In this document: piece after piece, positions 26,481 to 35,129 of the stretch
Numbering within the stretch: the stretch's first letter is position 1
Layout: every line of letters starts with the position of its first letter
Notes under the pieces: model-generated
Seen by the model: the letters and a program-made list of their open reading frames with translations, nothing else
Told to the model about the DNA's origin: nothing
The model's database searches: none
DNA from: JBCBDX01 sp039822005
GTDB taxonomy: Bacteria > Pseudomonadota > Alphaproteobacteria > Rhizobiales > Rhizobiaceae
NCBI GenBank assembly: GCA_039822005.1
Contig: JBCBMZ010000001.1
Coordinates: 434,001 to 498,000 of the forward strand
Direction: 5' to 3'
Length of the DNA stretch: 64,000 bases
Made by a program: the position numbers and the translations under genes

Positions 26481-28163
26481 ATGAATGTCGTTTTCGACAC
26501 ACCGGCCAGCCAGTCTCCTGGGCTGACGACAGCTGATCACAAGGATCGCGATTGGTGGCGCGGTGCCGTTATTTACCAGATTTATCCTCGCTCCTATCAG
26601 GACAGCAATGGCGATGGTGTTGGCGATTTGCGGGGCATCACCATGCGATTGCCTTACATCGCTGACCTCGGTGCCGATGCCATTTGGATTTCACCTTTTT
26701 TCAAATCGCCAATGCTCGATTTTGGCTACGATGTTTCCGACTACCGAGCCGTCGATCCGATGTTCGGAACCCTAGCCGACTTTGATGCCATGATCGCCGA
26801 AGCCCATAGGTTGGGCCTGAAGGTGATGATTGACCAAGTCATCTCTCACACCTCGGACCAACACCATTGGTTCCGCCATTCGCGGGAAGATAAAACCAAC
26901 CGTTATGCGGACTGGTATGTATGGGCGGACGCCAAGGAAGATGGCACGCCACCCAACAATTGGCTGTCCATCTTTGGCGGTTCGGCCTGGGAGTGGGATA
27001 CACGCCGTGAGCAGTATTATCTCCATAACTTTTTAAAGTCGCAGCCTGATCTGAACTTCCATAACCCCGCCGTGCAGGAACAATTGCTCGATGAGGTGCG
27101 TTTCTGGCTGGATCGTGGGGTCGACGGCTTCCGTTTGGATACGGTGAATTTCTACTTCCATTCGCTAGGGTTGGAAGACAATCCGCCTCTGACAGCCGAG
27201 CAGCGAAATGCTTCCATTGCACCGTCGGTAAACCCATACAATTATCAGAACCACCTTTATTCAAAGAGCCAGCCGGAAAATGTTGGTTTTCTGAAACGAT
27301 TTCGCGCGCTATTGGACGAGTATGGCGCTGCTGCTGTCGGCGAGGTGGGCGATGCACAAAAGGGCCTTGATCTGGTTGCGGAATACACATCCGGCGAAGA
27401 TCGCCTCCAAATGTGCTACTCTTTTGATTTCCTGGATTCGACCAGACTGAGCGCCAACCGCGTGCGTGACGTGGTCTCCGAGTTTGAAAAAGCCGCGCCG
27501 GATGGCTGGTCCTGTTGGGCCTTTTCCAATCATGACGTGGTGCGCCATGCGAGCCGCTGGGCCGACGTGGTAAGGGACCGGGAAGGCTTCTTGAAAATGA
27601 CGGCAACCGTCATTCTAGCGCTGCGCGGTTCGGTATGCATCTATCAGGGCGAGGAGCTTGGCCTGACAGAGGCCGTGCTCGACTATGAGGATCTCCAGGA
27701 TCCTTATGGCATACAATTTTGGCCGGTCTTCAAAGGGCGTGACGGTTGTCGCACGCCAATGGTTTGGACGCACAATGAACCCAATGGCGGGTTCAGCATG
27801 GCCGAAAAATCCTGGTTGCCAGTGCCACCAGAACACATGACATCAGCGGTGAATATTCAAGAAGGGCGCGAGGGTTCGCTTCTGTCCCACTACAAGGCGA
27901 TGTTGGCATTCCGGCGTGACAATCCGATCATGGCAAAAGGCGCCATTGTCTTCATTGGAAGCGATGATGCGATCCTGCAGTTTGAACGCGGCGAGGGTGA
28001 CGATGCGATGCTGATTGTTATCAATACCGCAGAGCGCGATGTGGTGGCCGAAGTGCCGGCAAACATCATGGCGGCAAACGGGTCTCCTTATGCGGCAACA
28101 AAGCCGCAAAATGGGAAAATTGCGCTAGGGCCTTACCAGGCCTGGTTCGGGAAAAAGGCGTAG
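26481..28163 (+). CDS. aglA: Alpha-glucosidase, GH13 family
   Basis: The 560-residue cytoplasmic enzyme hydrolyses imported alpha-glucosides. It begins with an RDWWRGAVIYQIYPRSYQD barrel entry typical of GH13 oligo-glucosidases. Catalytic residues are visible: nucleophile D220 in DGFRLDT, acid/base E288 in VGEVGD and the transition-state stabiliser in FSNHDVVRH. A small C-terminal beta domain follows. The lack of a signal peptide fits uptake before hydrolysis. It lies between aglG and aglK. Confidence 0.94.
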   Translation: MNVVFDTPASQSPGLTTADHKDRDWWRGAVIYQIYPRSYQDSNGDGVGDLRGITMRLPYIADLGADAIWISPFFKSPMLDFGYDVSDYRAVDPMFGTLADFDAMIAEAHRLGLKVMIDQVISHTSDQHHWFRHSREDKTNRYADWYVWADAKEDGTPPNNWLSIFGGSAWEWDTRREQYYLHNFLKSQPDLNFHNPAVQEQLLDEVRFWLDRGVDGFRLDTVNFYFHSLGLEDNPPLTAEQRNASIAPSVNPYNYQNHLYSKSQPENVGFLKRFRALLDEYGAAAVGEVGDAQKGLDLVAEYTSGEDRLQMCYSFDFLDSTRLSANRVRDVVSEFEKAAPDGWSCWAFSNHDVVRHASRWADVVRDREGFLKMTATVILALRGSVCIYQGEELGLTEAVLDYEDLQDPYGIQFWPVFKGRDGCRTPMVWTHNEPNGGFSMAEKSWLPVPPEHMTSAVNIQEGREGSLLSHYKAMLAFRRDNPIMAKGAIVFIGSDDAILQFERGEGDDAMLIVINTAERDVVAEVPANIMAANGSPYAATKPQNGKIALGPYQAWFGKKA

Positions 28164-28204
28164 CCGTATCGCCAACAGCGGCAGTACGGGCAAGGGAGGA
28201 AAAC

Positions 28205-29302
28205 ATGGCTGACTTGAAACTGACCAAAGTCGTCAAGGCCTACGGCGAAGTCGAGATATTGCACGGCATTGATCTCGATATCACAGCCGGTGAGTTCATC
28301 GTCTTTGTCGGACCTTCGGGTTGCGGAAAGTCGACCCTCCTGCGCACAATTGCGGGGTTGGAGAGCATCACCGACGGTACGCTCGAAATCGACAGTATGG
28401 TCGTCAATAATGTGCCGCCATCCCAACGCGGTATTGCGATGGTATTTCAGTCCTACGCACTTTATCCGCATATGACTGTTTACGACAATATGGCCTTTGG
28501 CATGCGCCTTGCCAAAACACCGCCGAGCGAGATTGACGAGCGCGTGAAGAACGCCGCGCAAATCCTGCAACTGGACCAATATCTGGATCGCTTACCCAAG
28601 GCGCTCTCCGGTGGCCAACGTCAGAGGGTAGCCATTGGCCGCGCCATCTGTCGCCAGCCCAAGGTCTTCTTGTTTGATGAGCCACTGTCAAATCTTGATG
28701 CAGCGCTGCGTGTTGCGACGCGCATCGAGATTGCCAAACTGTCCGAAAGCATGCCGGACACAACGATGATCTACGTGACGCACGATCAGGTCGAGGCTAT
28801 GACACTGGCCGACCGTATTGTGGTGCTGCGCGCCGGGTATGTGGAGCAGGTCGGTTCACCGATGCAGCTCTACTACCGTCCAGCCAATCTTTTCGTCGCG
28901 CAGTTTATCGGATCACCTGCGATGAACATATTGGATGCGACGGTAACCTCCGCCAGCGCAAAGGGTATTTCGGTAGATGTTGTTTCGGGAGGCAAATGCA
29001 AAGTGCCGTTTGCAGGCGCTACCTCGCTAAAGGGCAATGCTGTGAAACTAGGCGCGCGACCGGAGGATTTGGTCGTTACAACGAGTACCAAGGAAGCCAT
29101 TATAACCGGTATTGTCGATATCGTGGAGGCACTGGGCGAAGTAACGCTCGTTTACATCTCCGTTGACGGTTACGAGGAGCCCGTGCTGGCCAAGTTGCCC
29201 GGCTACCACCAAATGGAACGCGGGAGCAAAATCAGCTTGAGCGCGCAGCCCGAAGCGTTACACTTGTTTGATGCGGACGGCAGTTCCATGCGGCCCGATT
29301 GA
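28205..29302 (+). CDS. aglK: Alpha-glucoside ABC transporter, ATP-binding protein
   Basis: The 365-residue MalK-type ATPase has Walker A GPSGCGKST at residues 36-44, signature LSGGQRQRVA, Walker B VFLFDEPLSNLD and the H-loop THDQVEAMT. The C-terminal TOBE/regulatory domain runs from about residue 235. It energises AglFG import. GGAGGAAA precedes the start. It closes the agl operon and converges with the dehydratase gene after 15 bases. Confidence 0.94.
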   Translation: MADLKLTKVVKAYGEVEILHGIDLDITAGEFIVFVGPSGCGKSTLLRTIAGLESITDGTLEIDSMVVNNVPPSQRGIAMVFQSYALYPHMTVYDNMAFGMRLAKTPPSEIDERVKNAAQILQLDQYLDRLPKALSGGQRQRVAIGRAICRQPKVFLFDEPLSNLDAALRVATRIEIAKLSESMPDTTMIYVTHDQVEAMTLADRIVVLRAGYVEQVGSPMQLYYRPANLFVAQFIGSPAMNILDATVTSASAKGISVDVVSGGKCKVPFAGATSLKGNAVKLGARPEDLVVTTSTKEAIITGIVDIVEALGEVTLVYISVDGYEEPVLAKLPGYHQMERGSKISLSAQPEALHLFDADGSSMRPD

Positions 29303-29317
29303 ACGGCTGCTCTTGTC

Positions 29318-31117
29318 CTAGTGATTGTCCCGCGGCAGACCCTTCGTCTGCACGATACGCTGGTGTTTGACCGCAGGCTTCAACACCATGCCCTCATCAA
29401 ATTCGTCCACCACACCGCGCTGAATTTCTTGCCACGGCGTCTGGGCTTCGGGAAAATCAAAGCCGCCAACTTCTTTCAAAACGTGAGCGCGGGCTTGCCA
29501 CTCAGCTTCGGCCACAAGGGCGTTGACCGAGCCCGCTTTCAAGTCGACTTCGATCTTGTCGCCAGTTTTAAGCAGCGCAAGACCGCCGCCATGGGCGGCC
29601 TCGGGTGACGCATTTAGGATTGAAGGTGAGCCTGAGGTGCCCGATTGCCGCCCGTCTCCGATGCATGGAAGCGATGTAATACCCTGTCTGATGAGGTAGG
29701 CGGGTGGCTGCATATTGGTCACTTCCGCACCGCCGGGATACCCGACCGGACCTGCGCCACGCATCACCAGGATACAATGTGCATCGATATCCTCTGCCGG
29801 ATCATCGATGCGGTCATGATAGTCCTCCGGTCCGTCAAAAACGACGGCGCGGCCGACAAAGGCTTCTGGATTGTCCGGGTCCGACAAATAGCGCTCTCGG
29901 AATTCATCCGAGATCACGGAGGTTTTCATGATCGCGGAACGGAACAGATTGCCTTTCAAATTGAGGAAACCGGCATGCTCGACCATCACATTGTCCAGCG
30001 CCCTGATGACATTGGCATTGGACACTTCAGCGCCGGAACAGTTCTGCGCAATCGTTTTCCCATTGGATGTCAGCGCATCGGGGTGTGGTAAAAGGTCGGC
30101 ATCCAATAGCCTTTTGATCACTGCCGGAACACCGCCGGCGCGATGGTAGTCCTCACCCAGATATGTGCCGGCGGGCTGGAGATTGACCAACAACGGAATC
30201 TTGTGACCGAGCGCTTGCCAATCATCGTTGGTTAGTTCAACGCCCAAATGACGCGCGACGGCGTTCAAGTGGATCGGTGCATTCGTGGAACCGCCAATCG
30301 CCGAGTTAACGACAATGGCGTTTTCGAACGCCTCACGGGTCATAATGTCGGACGGCTTTCGATCAGCTGTTACCATCTCAACGATTTGACGGCCGGTCTC
30401 ATAGGCCATTTGCCCTCGTTCGCGGTAAGGGGCGGGGATTGCCGCAGCGCCCGGTAGTTGCATGCCCAAGGCCTCAGCGAGCGAGTTCATCGTGGTCGCC
30501 GTTCCCATCGTGTTGCAATAACCGACAGATGGCGCTGAGTTGGACACTGCTTGCATGAATTGTTCGTAATCGATTTCACCGGCAGACAGTTTTTGCCGCA
30601 TCTTCCACACAATGGTGCCGGAACCCGCGCGCTCCCCGTCATGCCATCCGTTGAGCATCGGACCCACAGAAAGAGCAATCGCCGGAATGTTGACAGTCGC
30701 TGCCGCCATCAACAGGGCAGGTGGTGTTTTATCGCAACCGATGGTGAGCACCGCCCCGTCTAGCGGATAGCCGTAAAGAACCTCGACACAGGTCAGATAC
30801 TGCAGGTTCCGGTCAAGTGCCGCGGTGGGCCGTTTGCCGGTTTCCTGTATCGGGTGGACCGGAAACTCGATGGGAATGCCGCCGCTTGCAATAATGCCGT
30901 CGCGCACCCTTTTTGCCAACTCAACATGATGACGGTTGCAGGGCGACAAGTCCGACCCGGTCTGGGCGATCCCGATGATCGGTTTCCCCGATTGCAATTC
31001 GTCACGCGTGATGCCGTAGTTCAAATACCGCTCCAGATAGAGCGCGGTCATGCCGGGGTTGCCCGGATTGTCAAACCAGGCCTGGCTTCGAAGCTTGAAA
31101 GTGCGATTGGATGCCAT
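29318..31117 (-). CDS. IlvD/Edd-family sugar-acid dehydratase (D-xylonate/L-arabonate dehydratase-like)
   Basis: The 599-residue protein belongs to the IlvD/Edd dehydratases, which remove water from polyhydroxy acids using an iron-sulfur cluster. Cluster and substrate motifs are visible: SDLSPCNRHH, IGCDKTPPALL, GYCNTMGTATTMN and GDGRQSGTSGSPSILN. The whole-length pattern, including the WFDNPGNPGMTALYLERYLN start and the LPRDNH end, is closest to what I remember of the Caulobacter D-xylonate dehydratase subgroup, so an aldonate is a better substrate guess than dihydroxyisovalerate or 6-phosphogluconate. The ATG at 31117 has GGGAG upstream. The frame extends to 31294, but the extra part is not protein-like. 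Confidence 0.85.
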   Translation of the reverse strand: MASNRTFKLRSQAWFDNPGNPGMTALYLERYLNYGITRDELQSGKPIIGIAQTGSDLSPCNRHHVELAKRVRDGIIASGGIPIEFPVHPIQETGKRPTAALDRNLQYLTCVEVLYGYPLDGAVLTIGCDKTPPALLMAAATVNIPAIALSVGPMLNGWHDGERAGSGTIVWKMRQKLSAGEIDYEQFMQAVSNSAPSVGYCNTMGTATTMNSLAEALGMQLPGAAAIPAPYRERGQMAYETGRQIVEMVTADRKPSDIMTREAFENAIVVNSAIGGSTNAPIHLNAVARHLGVELTNDDWQALGHKIPLLVNLQPAGTYLGEDYHRAGGVPAVIKRLLDADLLPHPDALTSNGKTIAQNCSGAEVSNANVIRALDNVMVEHAGFLNLKGNLFRSAIMKTSVISDEFRERYLSDPDNPEAFVGRAVVFDGPEDYHDRIDDPAEDIDAHCILVMRGAGPVGYPGGAEVTNMQPPAYLIRQGITSLPCIGDGRQSGTSGSPSILNASPEAAHGGGLALLKTGDKIEVDLKAGSVNALVAEAEWQARAHVLKEVGGFDFPEAQTPWQEIQRGVVDEFDEGMVLKPAVKHQRIVQTKGLPRDNH

Positions 31118-31386
31118 AATCTTCTCCCTCGCCCGGTTTAGCGGGACATTGAAACTGTTCAAGCAATTTTGCGCATTTGGCTCGCCCATTGACATTGCAC
31201 TGCAAAAAGAAGAGATGAGGGGACTTGTTTCGGCTGACGCGTGATCAGCACCTCGCCCAAGAAGCGCCTGTAAAAAAAGCGCTGGCGAATTCAAGCCATC
31301 TTATCCAATCCCATTTCACGCGGGGGTTTAACGCGTGAAACCGCCTGACGTCGAAAAGCGACGATCGGGCCGTTGTGATTTATTTT

Positions 31387-32778
31387 ATGAAAGATACGAA
31401 CTTGACGACATTTGAAATGCTGGGCCTGACCCAGTCGCTGCTCCAGACTTTGCGTAATCTGGAGTTCACCACGCCGACACCCATACAGGAGCAGGCCATC
31501 CCGCTTTTGTTGGAGGGGCGTGACGTAATGGGCTTGGCGCAGACCGGCACCGGTAAAACCGGTGCATTCGGATTACCGCTGATTGATCGGCTGCAGCGCG
31601 AGCCAATGCTTGCGGCGCCGGGCAGCGTGAGCGCGCTTATCCTTGCGCCAACGCGTGAGCTCGCCGCACAGATAGCCAACAGCCTGAAGCTCTTTTCGAA
31701 GCGGTCACCTTTGAAAATTGGGCTGATTGTTGGTGGCCAGTCGATCAATGCGCAGGCACACAGATTGGCGAAAGGCACTGACATTTTGATTGCAACACCT
31801 GGCCGTCTGATAGACCACGTCAAGCGCAATTCGGTTTCGCTGGATCAAGTGAAGTATCTGGTGCTCGATGAAGCTGACCAAATGCTCGACTTGGGTTTTA
31901 TCCACGATCTGCGGCGTATCGCCAAAATTGTGCCCGACGAGCGCCAAACCCTCATGTTCTCGGCTACTATGCCCAAGTTGATGTCGGATCTGTCGAAGGC
32001 ATTCCTGACGGATCCGGCGCGCGTTGATGTTGCACCACCCGGACGGGCGGCAGACAAGATCAAGCAGTCGCTGTGCCTGGTAGAGCGTCGCGACAAGCCA
32101 GCAGCACTGCGCCGTTTCTTGCTGAGCCTTCATGAGCCGCACGCAATCGTTTTCGCACGCACCAAGCATGGCGCTGACAAACTGCAACGCAGCTTGGAAA
32201 AGGCGGGCATTGCCAGCGCCGCCATCCATGGCAACAAGAGCCAGGGCCAGCGCAATCGCGCGCTGGACGCGTTCAAGAAAAGCGAAATTCGCGTGTTGGT
32301 CGCCACGGACGTGGCAGCACGGGGCATCGACATTCCAGGCGTCACGCACGTGATCAACTATGACCTACCGGAAGTGGCCGACGTTTATGTGCACCGAATT
32401 GGCCGTACGGCCCGTGCCGGTGCCGATGGCGCTGCCATGGCCTTTTGCGCGCCTGACGAAAGCAAGCTTCTCCATGCCATCCAAAAGCTTCTGGGTATGA
32501 AGATCGATAAGGTCGGACTGCCAACTGAAAGCGAAACGACTGCCAATACAGACTGGTTTGCTGACAATCGCCCTGCACAGCCCAAAGCAAAACTCCAAGG
32601 CAAAAAATCCGTTGGCGATGACAATGGTAAGCCAAAGCGACGCCGCCCCCATCGCAAAGGCCCCAATGCCAACAGGGACGGTCAGCCCGAGCGCCCGGCA
32701 AATGACCGACCCAAAAGGTCAAAGCCCCGTAAAGCCATGCGCGGGCGAACGCCTTCCCGACCCAAGGCCGCAGCCTAG
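31387..32778 (+). CDS. DEAD-box RNA helicase, RhlE-like
   Basis: The 463-residue ATP-dependent RNA helicase shows the Q motif (FTTPTPIQEQAIP), motif I AQTGTGKT, Ia PTRELA, Ib TPGR, II DEAD, III SAT, and the second RecA domain with ARGIDIPGV and HRIGRTAR. The C-terminal ~80 residues are very basic and low complexity (KPKRRRPHRKG and similar), an RNA-binding tail common in cold-adaptation or ribosome-assembly helicases. The start is taken at ATG 31387 rather than GTG 31375. The gene stands alone between oppositely oriented neighbours. Confidence 0.93.
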   Translation: MKDTNLTTFEMLGLTQSLLQTLRNLEFTTPTPIQEQAIPLLLEGRDVMGLAQTGTGKTGAFGLPLIDRLQREPMLAAPGSVSALILAPTRELAAQIANSLKLFSKRSPLKIGLIVGGQSINAQAHRLAKGTDILIATPGRLIDHVKRNSVSLDQVKYLVLDEADQMLDLGFIHDLRRIAKIVPDERQTLMFSATMPKLMSDLSKAFLTDPARVDVAPPGRAADKIKQSLCLVERRDKPAALRRFLLSLHEPHAIVFARTKHGADKLQRSLEKAGIASAAIHGNKSQGQRNRALDAFKKSEIRVLVATDVAARGIDIPGVTHVINYDLPEVADVYVHRIGRTARAGADGAAMAFCAPDESKLLHAIQKLLGMKIDKVGLPTESETTANTDWFADNRPAQPKAKLQGKKSVGDDNGKPKRRRPHRKGPNANRDGQPERPANDRPKRSKPRKAMRGRTPSRPKAAA

Positions 32779-32888
32779 TGACTGCTTCCGGCTGTGCGGT
32801 TCAAGACTTGCCGTCTGGCCCGGGCTCCTTCACGGTTTGGCTGCAGACCAATCCCGCCGACGAATTTTTTGTGGTCACAAGGAAAAGG

Positions 32889-32903
32889 GGTCTTCGCAAG
32901 ACC
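32889..32903. terminator. Short hairpin between rhlE-like gene and pgi
   Basis: GGTCTT (32889-32894) and AAGACC (32898-32903) form a perfect 6-bp stem with a 3-base loop in the convergent gap. On the minus strand it is followed by CCTTTTCC, a weak U-tract, so it could terminate pgi. The plus-strand side lacks a T-run. Confidence 0.35.
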
Positions 32904-32944
32904 GTTGCGCGGTCGCAGCAGTATTTGGATGATACTAAGCGCTG

Positions 32945-34579
32945 TTAGTCGCGTAGCTCATGGATATGTTTGACGAGGCCAGCGGTCGACGCATCGCGCG
33001 TGTCGGCTGGCTCCACACCCTGGATGACTGGAAGAAGGCCCGTAGCCAGTTCCTTGCCCAGTTCCACACCCCATTGGTCGAATGCGTTGATGCCAAACAG
33101 TTGTGCTTCCACAAAAACGCGATGCTCATAGAGCGCGATCAATCGCCCAAGTGTGTACGGGTCCATCTTGTCGTATATGATGGTGACCGACGGCCGGTTG
33201 CCGCTAAAAACGCGGTGCGGGGCGATGTCATCTGCCTTTTCTTCGTCCATGCCTTTAGCCAACAATTGCGCCTTGGCTTCCTGAAGCGTCCGCCCTTTCA
33301 TCAACGCTTCGGACTGTGCAAGGCAATTGGCTAGCAGAAGTTCGTGATGAATTTTATGGGCCTCGTCTTCGTGGGCATGTGCCGCAACGAGAAACTCGAC
33401 CGGGATCACATCGGTGCCCTGGTGCAGCAGCTGGAAAAAGGCGTGTTGACCATTTGTACCCGGCTCACCCCAAACAGTAGGCCCCGTTACGGCAACTTGC
33501 TGACCGTCGATGGTCACGCCTTTGCCGTTCGATTCCATGTCGAGCTGTTGTAGATAGGCTGGGAAGCGCGCCAGCCGCTGATCATAGGGAATGATCGCGC
33601 GAGATGCATGCCCGCAGATGACGCGATGCCACCAGCCAATGAGACCTAGCATCACTGGGATATTTTCAGAAAGCGGCGCTTCTTGAAAATGGCTGTCGAC
33701 CGCATGCGCTCCGTCCAAAAACCGGATAAAATCGTTCGGCCCAACTGCCAGCATGATCGGGAGTCCGATTGCGCCCCAGAGCGAGTAGCGGCCACCCACC
33801 CAGTCCCAGAATCCGAAGACGCGCGCGTCATCAATCCCGAAATCGGCAACCTTGTCGAGCGCTGTGGAAACGGCGCAAAATTGCGCATTGACAGCATCTT
33901 CTCCCAGTTTTTCGACCAACCAGGAACGTGCAGTTTTTGCATTGGTCATCGTCTCGATCGTTGTGAAGGTCTTTGAGGCGACGACGAACAGGGTTGTGTC
34001 GGCCTCAAGAGCATTGAGCGTATCGGCAATGTCGGCGCCGTCCACATTGGAAACAAAGTGGCAGCGCGGGCCGTCATGATAAGGTGCCAGAGCGCGAACT
34101 GCCATTGCGGGGCCAAGGTCTGAACCGCCAATGCCGATGTTCACAATGTCGGTGAATGGTTTGCCGGTGGAACCAGGCAAACTGCCGTCACGCACCGCTT
34201 CGCAAAAGGTAGACATGCGCGACAACACATCCTTGACGTCCGGCATCACATCCGCACCGTCAACCGTCACTGCTTTATTGGACCGATTGCGCAGCGCTGT
34301 ATGGAGAACGGCCCTGTCTTCCGTAATGTTGATTTTCTCGCCAGCAAACATGGCATCGCGCCTGGCTTCCAGATCCGCCGCCCTGGCTGCCTCAATCAGC
34401 AATTCAATAGTCTGCTTGGTTACCAAGCACTTTGACCAGTCGAGCAGCAGGTTATCTGCAAAAAGGCTATGGTTGGCAAAGCGGGCTGGGTCTGCAGAAA
34501 ATGCCGCCCGCATGTCCTTTGGCGCATCGTTTTCTCGATGATTAGCCAGCTTCGCGATCAGACTATTGGGAACAGCCAC
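32945..34579 (-). CDS. pgi: Glucose-6-phosphate isomerase
   Basis: Pgi interconverts glucose 6-phosphate and fructose 6-phosphate. The 544-residue length is normal for the proteobacterial enzyme. Both PGI signatures are present: DWVGGRYSLWGAIG and a later FDQWGVELGKELA. Other conserved segments are NIGIGGSDLGP and GEPGTNGQHAFFQLLHQG with the catalytic glutamate and histidine regions. It starts with MAVPNSLIAKLANH after a GGAGAGA ribosome site. Glucose released by AglA would enter here or the Entner-Doudoroff route. Confidence 0.97.
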   Translation of the reverse strand: MAVPNSLIAKLANHRENDAPKDMRAAFSADPARFANHSLFADNLLLDWSKCLVTKQTIELLIEAARAADLEARRDAMFAGEKINITEDRAVLHTALRNRSNKAVTVDGADVMPDVKDVLSRMSTFCEAVRDGSLPGSTGKPFTDIVNIGIGGSDLGPAMAVRALAPYHDGPRCHFVSNVDGADIADTLNALEADTTLFVVASKTFTTIETMTNAKTARSWLVEKLGEDAVNAQFCAVSTALDKVADFGIDDARVFGFWDWVGGRYSLWGAIGLPIMLAVGPNDFIRFLDGAHAVDSHFQEAPLSENIPVMLGLIGWWHRVICGHASRAIIPYDQRLARFPAYLQQLDMESNGKGVTIDGQQVAVTGPTVWGEPGTNGQHAFFQLLHQGTDVIPVEFLVAAHAHEDEAHKIHHELLLANCLAQSEALMKGRTLQEAKAQLLAKGMDEEKADDIAPHRVFSGNRPSVTIIYDKMDPYTLGRLIALYEHRVFVEAQLFGINAFDQWGVELGKELATGLLPVIQGVEPADTRDASTAGLVKHIHELRD

Positions 34580-34619
34580 TTGTCTCTCCTTGGAAGGGTT
34601 CGCCCAAGCGGCTTATCGG

Positions 34620-35066
34620 TCAGGCGCGCGACAACAGCAAGCCCCCGAAAACCATTGCGATACCGGCCACACGTTGCCATGTGATGGCCTGTACCGGAAT
34701 GCCAAACGCGCCGATTGAGTCCAGTATCAAACCTGCCGTCAACTGACCCAGAACGGTGGCAGAAGCGATAGTAATGACACCCACGCGCGGCGCGGCCCAA
34801 AGGATTGCAAAGACATAATAGGCACCCAGAAGACCGCCGCTCCATGCCCACCATGGCACGCTTGCAATCGCCTCACCGGAAGGCAGGCCCTTACGGACCA
34901 ACATGATCACAATCAAGAGAATAAAGCCCACACCAAAGGAAATGGTAGCCGCCGCAACCGGGTCATCAACGGTGCGACCGAGGCTGGCGTTGATAGGCCC
35001 CTGCATGGCCAGCAGCATGCCGCCGATCATGACAACGATGATGGTAATGAAGGTGGCTGAGCTCAT
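34620..35066 (-). CDS. DMT-superfamily permease, YdcZ/DUF606 type
   Basis: The 148-residue protein is almost entirely hydrophobic, with five predicted membrane segments (about 6-22, 38-58, 68-85, 92-112 and 125-146). The start MSSATFITIIVVMIGGMLLA and GPINASLGR match the DUF606 half of DMT transporters, whose substrates are mostly unknown. Its ribosome site AGAGG, 7 bases from the ATG, is embedded in the 3' arm of a terminator hairpin (35068-35107) behind fadD, so expression may depend on RNA folding. It is 40 bases upstream of pgi. Confidence 0.85.
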   Translation of the reverse strand: MSSATFITIIVVMIGGMLLAMQGPINASLGRTVDDPVAAATISFGVGFILLIVIMLVRKGLPSGEAIASVPWWAWSGGLLGAYYVFAILWAAPRVGVITIASATVLGQLTAGLILDSIGAFGIPVQAITWQRVAGIAMVFGGLLLSRA

Positions 35067-35067
35067 T

Positions 35068-35107
35068 AAAAAACCTCTGACAGAAGAGCAATTGTCTGCC
35101 AGAGGTT
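35068..35107 (-). terminator. Intrinsic terminator of fadD overlapping the ribosome site of the YdcZ-type gene
   Basis: Read on the minus strand, AACCTCTG, one mismatch and CAGA pair with TCTG and CAGAGGTT around a 10-base loop, followed by a TTTTTT tract (35073-35068). This is a canonical intrinsic terminator after fadD. Its 3' arm contains AGAGG, the only plausible ribosome site for the gene starting at 35066, so the same hairpin would hide that site. Confidence 0.8.
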
Positions 35108-35129
35108 GTGCGTTTTTGCCAGTCGCGGA

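Noticed and set aside
29318..31117. 6-phosphogluconate dehydratase (edd) of the Entner-Doudoroff pathway
   Set aside because: Sequence pattern and end motifs fit the xylonate/arabonate dehydratase subgroup better than Edd.
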